Of a stretch of 64,000 nucleotides of DNA, positions 21,028 through 30,994 are shown one piece after another. Position 1 is the first letter of the stretch, and every line of letters starts with the position of its first letter. Position numbers and translations under genes: made by a program. The notes under the pieces were generated by a model. The model was given only the letters and a program-made list of their open reading frames with translations, had not been told where the DNA came from and ran no database searches. Source of the DNA: Agromyces protaetiae (GTDB taxonomy: Bacteria > Actinomycetota > Actinomycetes > Actinomycetales > Microbacteriaceae); the NCBI RefSeq assembly GCF_004135405.1, contig NZ_CP035491.1, positions 2,790,001-2,854,000 of the forward strand. The letters are read 5' to 3'.

Positions 21028-22074
21028 TCAGGACTCGAACGAGAGGTCGATGAACTGGTCGACGTTCTCCTTGGTCACGACGGGCGCGTCGAGCACGATG
21101 CGGTTCGGCACGCTCGGGGTGATGAGGTCGCTCATGGTCTTGCCCTGGGCGATGAGTCGTGCGAGGGCGATGCCGTCGGCGGCCTGCGTCGACGGGTAGA
21201 TGATCGTCGCCTTGAGCACGGTGTCGTCGGCCTGGATGGCCTCCATGGCGTTCCGCGAGCCGGCGCCGCCGACCATGAAGAACTCGTCGCGGCCCGCGGC
21301 GTCGATCGCCGCGAGGACGCCGATGCCCTGGTCGTCGTCGTGGTTCCAGATGGCGTCGATGTGCGGCGCCGCCGACAGCAGCTGCGAGGCCGCGGCCTCG
21401 CCGCCCGCGACCGTGAAGTCGGCCGCGACGCGGTTCGTCACCGAGAGGCCGCAGTCGTCGAGCGCGTCGGCGAAGCCGGCACTGCGGTCCTGCGTGAGCG
21501 GGAGCGAGTCGATGCCGGCGATCTCGGCGACGACGGCGTCGGGGTTGTCGCCGAGCTGCTCGCAGATGTACGTGCCGGCGCTCACCCCCATGCCGTAGTT
21601 GTCGCCGAGGATCGTCGCGCGCGCGGCGAACGGGCTCGAGAACTCGCGGTCGACGTTGATGACCGGGATGCCGGCCTCCATCGCCTTGATCGCGACCTCG
21701 GTGAGCGCGGCGCCGTCGGACGGCAGCACGACGATCGCGTCGACGCCGTCGTTGATGAACGTCTCGATCGCGGCGATCTGCGCGTTGACGTCGTTCGTGC
21801 CTTCGGCGACCTGGAGGTCGACGTCGGGGAAGCTCGCGGCTGCGGCCTGCGCGCCCGAGTTGATGGCGCCGAGCCAGCCGTGGTCGGCGGCGGGGCCCGA
21901 GAAGCCGATGGTCACGGTCTCGCCGGACTCCTGGTTCTCCTCGGCCGAGGTCCCCTGGTCGGTGACGTCCTCCTCGTCGCCTCCGGCGGTGCAGCCGGCG
22001 AGCAGAGCGACGGCTGCGATCGCTGCTGCGGAACCGACGGCGAGTCGGCTGATGCGAGTACGGGTCTTCATCAT
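21028..22074 (-). CDS. sugar ABC transporter substrate-binding lipoprotein (RbsB/periplasmic-binding type)
   Basis: 348 residues. Basic N-terminus and lipobox LLAGC with Cys28 mark a lipoprotein. The mature part is a two-lobed type I sugar-binding protein: TIGFSGPAADHGWLGAINSG, AIVVLPSDGAALTEV, IPVINVDREF and AIWNHDDDQGIGVLAAI are typical of ribose/inositol binders. ATG 22074 has AAAGGAGA well placed. It is transcribed divergently from the cognate ATPase and permease genes across a 278-base control region. The ligand is not identified. Confidence 0.92.
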   Translation of the reverse strand: MMKTRTRISRLAVGSAAAIAAVALLAGCTAGGDEEDVTDQGTSAEENQESGETVTIGFSGPAADHGWLGAINSGAQAAAASFPDVDLQVAEGTNDVNAQIAAIETFINDGVDAIVVLPSDGAALTEVAIKAMEAGIPVINVDREFSSPFAARATILGDNYGMGVSAGTYICEQLGDNPDAVVAEIAGIDSLPLTQDRSAGFADALDDCGLSVTNRVAADFTVAGGEAAASQLLSAAPHIDAIWNHDDDQGIGVLAAIDAAGRDEFFMVGGAGSRNAMEAIQADDTVLKATIIYPSTQAADGIALARLIAQGKTMSDLITPSVPNRIVLDAPVVTKENVDQFIDLSFES

Positions 22075-22352
22075 GCTGTCTCTCTCCTTTGAGTGAATGC
22101 AGTTCTCGCCCGATCGCGAAGCCCCCGGAACGCGGGTCGAAGCTGGAGCCCCACCGACCGAACCCAATTGGCGTTGTGCGCAACATAACAGAGCACTTCG
22201 GCGCGGTCTAGGTCTTTGGTCGGATGAATCGAAGGTTCGTCGAAACCTTTCGAACCCCGGTTTTCCGGGCAGCGCGATGTTTGCGCGGGTGTTGTCCGAC
22301 TGTGACCGCGCGGCTACTGCGGAGACATCCGGATTCTGCTACGTTGCCCGGC
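22075..22352. promoter_or_regulatory. divergent control region of the sugar-uptake locus with candidate operator
   Basis: A near-palindrome GTTGTGCGCAAC (22173-22184; arms GTTG/CAAC, one mismatched pair) resembles LacI/GalR-class operators. On the minus strand it lies just after a TATGTT (22189-22184) that could be the -10 of the binding-protein promoter, where a repressor would block transcription. On the plus strand TACGTT (about 22340) precedes the ATPase ATG by seven bases, so that gene may be leaderless. No regulator gene is nearby. All of this is inference from pattern. Confidence 0.5.
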
Positions 22353-23873
22353 ATGATCGATGTCGACCATGCCGCTCCGCTTCTGGTCGTGCGCGATGTC
22401 GTCAAGACGTTCGCGGGCGTTCGAGCCCTGAAAGGAGTCGATCTCGAGGTCAGGGCCGGCGAGGTGCACTGCCTCCTCGGGCAGAACGGCGCAGGGAAGT
22501 CGACGCTCATCAAGATCCTCGCGGGCGTCCACTCCCCCGACGAGGGCGAGCTCGTGTGGAACGGCGAACCGGTCGTGATCGGCGGCCCGCAGGCGGCGAT
22601 CGACCTCGGCATCGCGACGATGTACCAAGAGCTCGACGTCGTCGACGGCCTCACGATCGCCGAGAACATCTTCCTCGGCCACGAGCTCCAGACCGCAGGG
22701 TTCACCAAGCGCAGCCTGGCGGCACGGCGCACGCGCGAACTGCTCAAGCGCCTCGGCCATCCGAATCTCTCGCCCAATCGCGAAGTCGGCTCGCTGAGCG
22801 CTGCGAACAAGCAGATCGTGAGCATGGCCCGAGCGCTCTCGCACGACACGCGACTGCTCATCATGGACGAGCCGAGTGCCGTGCTCGACTCGGAAGAGGT
22901 CGAGAACCTCTTCCGCGTCGTCCGGGAGCTCGCCGCGGCCGGCATCGCCGTCGTCTACATCACGCACCGGCTCGAGGAGATCCGCCAGATCGGCGACCGC
23001 ATCACGGTTCTGAAGGACGGCCGCACGATGGCGACCGGCCTCGCCGTCGCCGACACGCCGACGCCCGAACTCATCCGGCTCATGACCGGCCGGAACGTCG
23101 AGAACGTCTTCCCCGCCGCGACGCCCGTTCCCACCGGCGCACCCGTTGTGCTCGAGGTCGAAGGACTCGGCGTCGACGGGCTCTTCGACGGCGTCGACTT
23201 CACGGTTCGCGCCGGTGAGATCGTCGGCCTCGCCGGGCTCGTCGGCTCAGGTCGATCCGAGATCCTCGAGACGGTCTACGGCGCCCGGAGGGCCTCGCGC
23301 GGATCGGTGAGGATCGGCGGGCGGGCGCTGCGGAACGGCTCGGTCGTCGACGCCGTCGCCGCGGGCGTCGGCCTCTCGCCCGAGGAACGCAAGAGCCAGG
23401 GACTCATCCTCGAGGAGCCGATCTACCGGAACGTCACGCTCTCGAGCTTCGCACGCTTCGCGAAGGGCGGATGGCTCGACGAACGCGCCGAACGGCGGAC
23501 CGCGCGCGAGCAGATCGACGCCCTCGAACTCCGGCCCGCCGACCCCGACCGCGAGACCATCACCCTCTCGGGCGGCAACCAGCAGAAGATCCTCCTCGCC
23601 CGCTGGCTCGTGCACGGCACGAACGTCCTCCTCCTCGACGAGCCCACGCGCGGCGTCGACGTCGGCGCCCGCGCCGAGATCTACGCCCTCATCCGCGAAC
23701 TCGCCGCAGCCGGCAACGCCGTCGTCATCGTCTCGAGCGAGATCGAAGAGGTGCTCGGGCTCGCCGATACCGTCCTCGTGGTCGCCGAGGGCCGTATCGT
23801 CCGGACCGTGCCGGCATCGGCAATCGACGAGCACGGAGTGCTCGACCTCGTCATGAAGGGAACCGCCGCGTGA
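22353..23873 (+). CDS. sugar ABC transporter ATP-binding protein (RbsA/MglA type, two ABC domains)
   Basis: 506 residues. Two ABC cassettes in tandem: the first has Walker A GQNGAGKST, signature LSAANKQIVSMARAL and Walker B LLIMDEPSAVLD. The second has the degenerate A-site GLVGSGRSE usual for RbsA/MglA, signature LSGGNQQKILLARWL and Walker B LLLDEPTRGVD. It energises import of a monosaccharide or polyol. ATG 22353 has no clear ribosome-binding site. Its stop overlaps the permease start (GTGA). Confidence 0.94.
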   Translation: MIDVDHAAPLLVVRDVVKTFAGVRALKGVDLEVRAGEVHCLLGQNGAGKSTLIKILAGVHSPDEGELVWNGEPVVIGGPQAAIDLGIATMYQELDVVDGLTIAENIFLGHELQTAGFTKRSLAARRTRELLKRLGHPNLSPNREVGSLSAANKQIVSMARALSHDTRLLIMDEPSAVLDSEEVENLFRVVRELAAAGIAVVYITHRLEEIRQIGDRITVLKDGRTMATGLAVADTPTPELIRLMTGRNVENVFPAATPVPTGAPVVLEVEGLGVDGLFDGVDFTVRAGEIVGLAGLVGSGRSEILETVYGARRASRGSVRIGGRALRNGSVVDAVAAGVGLSPEERKSQGLILEEPIYRNVTLSSFARFAKGGWLDERAERRTAREQIDALELRPADPDRETITLSGGNQQKILLARWLVHGTNVLLLDEPTRGVDVGARAEIYALIRELAAAGNAVVIVSSEIEEVLGLADTVLVVAEGRIVRTVPASAIDEHGVLDLVMKGTAA

Positions 23874-24937
23874 ACGAGCAAAACACCCGCACCGAGACAT
23901 CCGTCACCGCTGACGCGGCCCCGATCACGACGGGCTCCGTCGTCGTCGACCCGCGCGAGTCGCAGTCGGCGTTCCGCCGGTTCCTCGGCGGTCCGGTCGG
24001 ACGCAACCTCGGGCTCATCGTCGCCCTGCTCGCGATCATCGCGGTCGGTGCGATCACGGCGGGCGACAACTTCCTCACGGTCAACACGTTCCTCACGATC
24101 GTGCGGCAGGCGTCGGTGTGGGGCGTCCTCGCGATCGGCATGACGTTCGTCATCATCGCCGGCGGCATCGACCTCTCGGTCGGCTCGGTGCTTGGCCTTG
24201 CATCGGTGGTCGCGACCCTCACGGTCGTGCAGGACCTCGCCGACGAGTCGACCTGGGTCATCCTGATCTTCATCCCGCTCCTCGTCGGACTCGCCGCAGG
24301 CGTGCTCAACGGCGTCATCATCGCCTACGGCAACGTCGTCGCGTTCATGGCCACCCTCGCGATGCTCGTCGCGGCCCGCGGCCTCGCAGAAGTACTCGCC
24401 CAACGCCGAACGCTCGTGCTCGGCTCGGGCCCGTTCAAGGAGCTCGTCACGAGCGACTTCCTCGGCATCGACATCCTCATCTGGATCTTCGCGATCGTCT
24501 CGGTCGCCGGCTGGATCCTGCTCAACCGCACGACGTTCGGGCGCCGCACCGTCGCGATCGGCGGCAACCGCGAGGCCGCGCGCCTCGCGGGCATCAACGT
24601 GAAGCGGCACACGATCTACCTCTACGGGCTCGCGGGACTCTCGGCGGGCATCGCGGCGATCCTCATCCTCGGCCGCACGACCGCCGGCTCCTCGACCAAC
24701 GGACAGCTCTACGAGCTCGACGCGATCGCCGCGGTCGTCGTCGGCGGCACGCTGCTGACAGGCGGGCGCGGGACGATCGTCGGCACCGTGCTCGGCGTGC
24801 TCATCTTCTCGACGCTCACGAACGTGTTCGTCCAGAACAACCTCGACTCGTCCGTGCAGGCCATCGCGAAGGGCGTCATCATCGTCATCGCCGTGCTCCT
24901 GCAGCAGCGGTTCTCGGGGCGCACAGTGCGCGAGTGA
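23870..24937 (+). CDS. sugar ABC transporter permease (RbsC type)
   Basis: 355 residues. A hydrophilic N-terminus of about 45 residues, then eight to ten membrane segments. The RbsC core GIDLSVGSVLGLASVVATL is present, with GNVVAFMATLAMLVAARG and the EAARLAGINVKRHTIYLYGLAG loop. The family forms homodimeric pores for ribose, xylose or inositol. GTG 23870 overlaps the ATPase stop by 4 bases. Together with the divergent binding protein it makes a complete importer. Confidence 0.92.
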   Translation: MNEQNTRTETSVTADAAPITTGSVVVDPRESQSAFRRFLGGPVGRNLGLIVALLAIIAVGAITAGDNFLTVNTFLTIVRQASVWGVLAIGMTFVIIAGGIDLSVGSVLGLASVVATLTVVQDLADESTWVILIFIPLLVGLAAGVLNGVIIAYGNVVAFMATLAMLVAARGLAEVLAQRRTLVLGSGPFKELVTSDFLGIDILIWIFAIVSVAGWILLNRTTFGRRTVAIGGNREAARLAGINVKRHTIYLYGLAGLSAGIAAILILGRTTAGSSTNGQLYELDAIAAVVVGGTLLTGGRGTIVGTVLGVLIFSTLTNVFVQNNLDSSVQAIAKGVIIVIAVLLQQRFSGRTVRE

Positions 24938-24992
24938 CGGCCCGTGTTAGCCTTCGTCGATCGTGATCCGTCGACCCGAGGAGGTGAGTCCC

Positions 24993-25052
24993 GTGAACGC
25001 AGTATCCGCACCGGGTGCTCCCTCGCCGCACACGATCGCGCGACTCCCGTAG
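24993..25052 (+). CDS. 19-residue leader ORF upstream of the patatin-like gene
   Basis: GTG 24993 to TAG 25052 encodes MNAVSAPGAPSPHTIARLP. It is preceded by AGGAGGTGA, a full-length match to the anti-Shine-Dalgarno, five bases before the GTG; this is the strongest ribosome-binding site noticed in the window. It ends 44 bases before the patatin ATG. The sequence CGACTCCC appears both at its end and just before the main ATG. It may be a regulatory leader or a translated uORF. The peptide is not recognised. Confidence 0.5.
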   Translation: MNAVSAPGAPSPHTIARLP

Positions 25053-25096
25053 TCGTGCAGGGAGCAACCCCTCCGCACTCGCGAAAGGCGACTCCC

Positions 25097-25999
25097 ATGC
25101 ACCTTCCCTCTTCTCCCACGCCCGCAGGCGGCCGCGCACTCGTGCTCGGCGGCGGCGGCTCGACCGGCAACGCCTGGCTCATCGGCGTCGTCGCCGGCCT
25201 GTTCGACGCGGGTCTCGATGTCACGGCACCGGATGTCACGGTCGGCACGTCGGCCGGGGCGACCGCCGCCGCCCAGCTCGCCGGCTCGAGCCCGGCTGAA
25301 CTCTTCTCCGCGGCGACCGCGACGCCTCCCCCTCGTCCGAGCGGGTCGCCCTCACCCACCCGCGCACGCCCGGTCGTCGATCACCTCGAACGCCTGCGCG
25401 CGCTCATCGCCGGCTCCGCCGACCTTTCCGACTTCCGACGGAAGATCAGTGCTGCCGCGCTCGAGCACGACGACGACACGGATGCCTCGTGGTCGGCGCG
25501 GTGGCGCGGGACCGTCGCCGCGCGGTTCCCCGGCGCGGTCTGGCCCGAACGGAACATCCTCATCGCCGCCCTCGATGCCCGAACGGGCGAACCGGTCGTC
25601 TTCGACCGCACGAGCGGCGTGGATCTCGTCGACGCCGTCGCAGCGAGCACTTCCGGTGGCCGAATCGCCTACCGGATCGGCGACGGCGCCCACCTCGACG
25701 GCGGGTATCGGGCGAACGCCGAGAACGCCGACCTCGCCGCCGGTAGCGAGCGGGTGCTCGTGCTCTCTCCGCTCGGGGGAAGGTCGCTGCATCCCGAAGC
25801 CTGGCGCACGCACCTCGCGGCCCAGGTCGACGTGCTCAGGGCGAACGGAAGCCGGGTGGAGGTCGTCGTCCCCGAGCCCGACGCCGAGCACCTGTTCGGC
25901 GCGAACGCGATGAACCTCTCGCTGCGCCCGGCCGCCGCCCACGCCGGATACGAGCAGGGTGCCGCCCTCGCCGAGGTGCTCGCCGGGTTCTGGCGGTGA
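25097..25999 (+). CDS. patatin-like phospholipase family protein
   Basis: 300 residues. Serine-Asp dyad hydrolase of the patatin family: the oxyanion loop GGGGSTGNAWLIGV, the nucleophile elbow GTSAG (VGTSAGATAA) and the DGGY motif that supplies the catalytic Asp are all present, in the right order. No signal peptide, so it is cytoplasmic. The lipid substrate is unknown. ATG 25097 is preceded by AAAGG; the longer open frame from 24944 would read through the leader ORF region and is rejected. It converges on leuA with a terminator between. Confidence 0.88.
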   Translation: MHLPSSPTPAGGRALVLGGGGSTGNAWLIGVVAGLFDAGLDVTAPDVTVGTSAGATAAAQLAGSSPAELFSAATATPPPRPSGSPSPTRARPVVDHLERLRALIAGSADLSDFRRKISAAALEHDDDTDASWSARWRGTVAARFPGAVWPERNILIAALDARTGEPVVFDRTSGVDLVDAVAASTSGGRIAYRIGDGAHLDGGYRANAENADLAAGSERVLVLSPLGGRSLHPEAWRTHLAAQVDVLRANGSRVEVVVPEPDAEHLFGANAMNLSLRPAAAHAGYEQGAALAEVLAGFWR

Positions 26000-26001
26000 C
26001 G

Positions 26002-26038
26002 ACGGACGGCCGGTCGCGAGTCGCAACCGGCCGTCCGT
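26002..26038. terminator. bidirectional terminator between patatin-like gene and leuA
   Basis: ACGGACGGCCGGT pairs perfectly with ACCGGCCGTCCGT over 13 bases around an 11-base loop. It lies in the 62-base gap between the convergent stop codons at 25999 and 26062. Confidence 0.75.
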
Positions 26039-26061
26039 GGTTGCTTCACATGCGTCGCTGC

Positions 26062-27941
<1,880 letters not shown>

Positions 27942-28087
27942 GAAGCAAGGCTAACACCGTCGCGCTGAGGTTCGAAACCAGCGCGATGAGGTGCTCGGAT
28001 GCCTCGGGCGAACGGATCGGACGGACGCCTCCCCCGAAGCATCCGCCCGACCCGGTCTGTGCGGCGGTCGCGCCCTGAGCAGGCCGC
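27942..28087. other. intergenic stretch between the FtsX-type permease end and the leuA leader
   Basis: The leuA promoter is expected here on the minus strand. TAGCCT near 27952-27947 lies about six bases from the leader GTG and may be a weak -10. One copy of the dispersed 10-mer GGATGCCTCG is at 27997. No further gene or clear terminator was seen. Confidence 0.4.
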
Positions 28088-29485
28088 TCAGTCGACTGCG
28101 AGCGCGACGACCGGCGCGACGCGCATCGCCCGACGCGCGGGAGCGACCGACGCGATCGCCGTGAGTGCGCCCGCGGCGACGAACATCCCGCCGACGAGCA
28201 GCCACGGCACGCCCGGAACGACGAGTTCCCCGACGCCGTTGATGCCTCCGAGGAGCGCCTGCGCGCCCGCCCATCCGTAGACGAACCCGAGCACGAGCCC
28301 CACGAGGGTCGCCGCGAGCGTCAGCGCCGCCGCTTCGGCGACGATCATCCAGCGCAGCTGTCCGTGATCGAAGCCGAGCGCGCGGAGGAGGCCGAGTTCG
28401 CGCGTGCGCTGCAACACGCTCAGCGAGAGTGTGTTCACCATGCCGACGGCCGCGATGAGGGCGCTGAATCCGATGAGCACCGTGAACACGGCGACGGTCG
28501 CGTCGAGCATGGGCTCGACGCCCTCGTAGACCTCGGGCTGCGCCTGCTGCGCCGTGCGGATGATCGCGCGGTACGACTCCATCGTGACCGAGAACGTCGT
28601 CACGAGCGTGACGCCGATCACGAGGCCGATCGTCATGCGCGAGGACCGCTCGGGGTTCCGCACGGCGTTCTCGGCGGCGAGCCGAGCCGCGGGCGTGCGG
28701 CCGAGCAGACGCCCGACGAGACGCAGCACGGGCGGCATGATCGCCCCTGCCGCGAGCACGACGCCCGTGAACGAGACGATGCCGCCGACCAGTCCGATGA
28801 GCACGCCGAGCGGGGAGACGAGACCGACGAGCACACCCGCCGCGAGCTGCAGCGTCCCCAGCACGACGAGGATCACAGCGAACACGTTCCGCACGGGCCG
28901 CTTGGCGAGTTCCTCGCTCGATGATTCGTTCGCGTCGCCGAGCGCCTCGATGGGCCGAACGTGCAGCACGCGCCGCGATCCCGCCCACGCGGCGAGCCAC
29001 GTCGTCAGGACGACCGCCGCCGCCGGCAAGGCGATCCACGGGTCGAGGTAGTCGTGCCGCGTGGCGGGGAAGAGCCCGGCGGCGACCGCCGCAGCCTCGA
29101 CCGCCATCGCGAGCGCGGTGCCGACGAACACCCCGACGACTGCTCCTACACATCCCACCGCGAGTCCTTCCCGCGCGATCCGCACGCGCTCGGCCCGTGC
29201 ACTCGACCCGATGAGCCGGAGGAGCGCGATCTGCCGGGTGCGGCCCGCGACGACCGTCGCGACCGTGTTCGCCGTGACGATCGCACTGACGTAGATCGCG
29301 ATGACGATGAACACCCACGCGAGGATGGCGAGGAGGAACTGCACGGTGTTGCTCGCCCCCGTGACGTCGTCGCCCGCGATCGCGGAGCCGAGTGCGCCCG
29401 TGATCTGCAGGAGCAGCACGCCGAACGTGCCGGCGAGCACCGCGACCGCGAGGGTCGGCCCGTGGTCCTTCAACCGCGAGCGCAT
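28088..29485 (-). CDS. FtsX-like ABC transporter permease (MacB/LolC class)
   Basis: 465 residues. Two FtsX-type modules: an N-terminal one with VATVVAGRTRQIALLRLIGSS and a C-terminal one with LSLSVLQRTRELGLLRALGFD, each in a bundle of membrane segments, about eight in all. Such permeases act as mechanotransmission exporters or in lipoprotein and antimicrobial-peptide handling. ATG 29485 overlaps the ATPase stop (TGATG). It closes a four-gene unit with a histidine kinase, a response regulator and an ATPase, which suggests stress- or antibiotic-induced export. Confidence 0.88.
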   Translation of the reverse strand: MRSRLKDHGPTLAVAVLAGTFGVLLLQITGALGSAIAGDDVTGASNTVQFLLAILAWVFIVIAIYVSAIVTANTVATVVAGRTRQIALLRLIGSSARAERVRIAREGLAVGCVGAVVGVFVGTALAMAVEAAAVAAGLFPATRHDYLDPWIALPAAAVVLTTWLAAWAGSRRVLHVRPIEALGDANESSSEELAKRPVRNVFAVILVVLGTLQLAAGVLVGLVSPLGVLIGLVGGIVSFTGVVLAAGAIMPPVLRLVGRLLGRTPAARLAAENAVRNPERSSRMTIGLVIGVTLVTTFSVTMESYRAIIRTAQQAQPEVYEGVEPMLDATVAVFTVLIGFSALIAAVGMVNTLSLSVLQRTRELGLLRALGFDHGQLRWMIVAEAAALTLAATLVGLVLGFVYGWAGAQALLGGINGVGELVVPGVPWLLVGGMFVAAGALTAIASVAPARRAMRVAPVVALAVD

Positions 29486-30246
29486 CAGGCGGCCCGTTCC
29501 ATCTGCAGCATGTACGACGAGATCTCCTCGGCGCTGAGCCGACCGGTATCGTTCACGACCCGGCCGTCGGCGAGGAAGAGGATGCGGTCGGCGTGGCTCG
29601 CCGCGACCGGGTCGTGGGTGACCATCGCGATCGACTGGCCCGACCGGCGGCTCGCGTCCGCGAGCAGCCCGAGGACCTCCCGCCCCGTGCGGGAGTCGAG
29701 GTTGCCGGTCGGCTCGTCGGCGAAGACGAGGTCGGGGCGCGTCGCGAGCGCACGGGCGATCGCCACTCGCTGCTGCTGCCCGCCCGAGAGCTCGTGCGGT
29801 CGGTGCCCGAGTCGCGCCCGCAGGCCGAGCGTGTCGACGAGCTCGTCGATCCACGCCTGCTCGTCGCGGCTCGGGCGCCGTCCGTCGAGCTCGAACGGCA
29901 GCAGGATGTTCCCGCGCACGTCGAGTGTCGGGAGGAGGTTGAACGACTGGAACACGAACCCGATGCGTCGCCGTCGCAGGACGGTCAGCGCGCTGTCGGA
30001 GAGCGCCGTGATCTCGGTGTCTCCGATCCAGACTTCGCCCGAGGTCGGGGTGTCGAGCCCCGCCATGATGTGCATGAGCGTCGACTTGCCCGAGCCCGAC
30101 GGGCCCATGACGGCGGTGAACTCGCCTCGGCGGAGTCCGATCGACACGTCGTCGAGCGCCGTGACGGCGCCGCTGCCGGTGCCGTAGCGCTTGCCGAGGG
30201 CGACCGCGCGGGAGATGAGTCCGAGGTCGGATGGTTGGATCTGCAT
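29485..30246 (-). CDS. LolD/MacB-type ABC transporter ATP-binding protein
   Basis: 253 residues. One ABC domain with Walker A GPSGSGKST, Q-loop FVFQSFNLLPTL, signature LSGGQQQRVAIARAL, Walker B LVFADEPTGNLD and H-loop MVTHDP. FNLLP and PTGNLD are characteristic of the MacB/LolD exporter family. The ATG at 30246 was chosen; the frame extends 63 bases further upstream without a good site. It lies 82 bases after the response-regulator gene and overlaps the permease by one base. Confidence 0.92.
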   Translation of the reverse strand: MQIQPSDLGLISRAVALGKRYGTGSGAVTALDDVSIGLRRGEFTAVMGPSGSGKSTLMHIMAGLDTPTSGEVWIGDTEITALSDSALTVLRRRRIGFVFQSFNLLPTLDVRGNILLPFELDGRRPSRDEQAWIDELVDTLGLRARLGHRPHELSGGQQQRVAIARALATRPDLVFADEPTGNLDSRTGREVLGLLADASRRSGQSIAMVTHDPVAASHADRILFLADGRVVNDTGRLSAEEISSYMLQMERAA

Positions 30247-30328
30247 GCCTTCGACGCTACGGATGCGATCGCCCCCGAGACATCCGGCCGCGGTCGCGTC
30301 AGCGGTCATCCGAGCGGATGATCCGCGC

Positions 30329-30994
30329 TCATTCCGAGAGTTCGTGCTCGTACGCGAAGACGACCAACTGCACGCGATCGCGCAGCCCGAGCTTCGCGAG
30401 GACGCGGCTCACGTGCGTCTTCACGGTCGCCTCCGAGAGGAACTCCGCCTGCGCGATCTCGGCGTTCGAGAGCCCCTTCGCCGCGAGGGCGAAGATCTCA
30501 CGCTCGCGCACGGTGAGCTCGTTCCAGGCCGCCGGTGCCGGACGCCTGCCCCCGCCCCGCCCGAGGTGCGCGAAGAGCTCGCGCGTCGCGGTCGCCGCGA
30601 GCACGGCGTTGCCCTGATGCACCGTGCGGATCGCGGCGAGGAGGAACTCGGGGTCGGCGTCTTTCAAGACGAACCCGCTCGCCCCCGCGCGGATCGCCCG
30701 CGCTGCGTTCTCGTCGAGGTCGAACGTCGTGAGCACGAGGATCCGCGGCGCAGCGCGGCCCGCTCGGTCGGCCTCTGCGAGGATGCGCTCGGTCGCCTGG
30801 ATGCCGTCGGCGAGCGGCATCCGCACGTCCATGAGCACGACGTCGGGGCGCTCGCGCTCGACGAGCGCGACCGCCGTGACCCCGTCGCCCGCCTCGCCCG
30901 CGAACTCGAGGTCGGGCTGCGAATCGACGAGCATGCGGACGCCCGCGCGGAACAGCGCCTGGTCGTCGACGAGCGCGACGCGGATGCGACTCAT
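30329..30994 (-). CDS. NarL/FixJ family response regulator
   Basis: 221 residues. Receiver domain with the acidic pocket D10-D11, the phosphate-accepting Asp56 (VVLMDVRMP), a Thr in LVLTTFD and Lys in GFVLKDA. A C-terminal LuxR-type helix-turn-helix follows (LTVREREIFALAAKGLSNAEIA, then SEATVKTHVSRVLAKLGLRDR). It should be phosphorylated by the adjacent kinase and control the downstream exporter. ATG 30994 overlaps the kinase stop by 4 bases. Confidence 0.95.
   Translation of the reverse strand: MSRIRVALVDDQALFRAGVRMLVDSQPDLEFAGEAGDGVTAVALVERERPDVVLMDVRMPLADGIQATERILAEADRAGRAAPRILVLTTFDLDENAARAIRAGASGFVLKDADPEFLLAAIRTVHQGNAVLAATATRELFAHLGRGGGRRPAPAAWNELTVREREIFALAAKGLSNAEIAQAEFLSEATVKTHVSRVLAKLGLRDRVQLVVFAYEHELSE

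Noticed and set aside
15982-21053. Long plus-strand frames opposite uppS, recO, the isomerase and the oxidoreductase
   Set aside because: Antisense shadows of conserved minus-strand genes with no independent ribosome-binding site or family match.
24944-25096. A longer start for the patatin-like protein
   Set aside because: The added 51 residues are not part of the family fold and would overlap the better-supported leader ORF.
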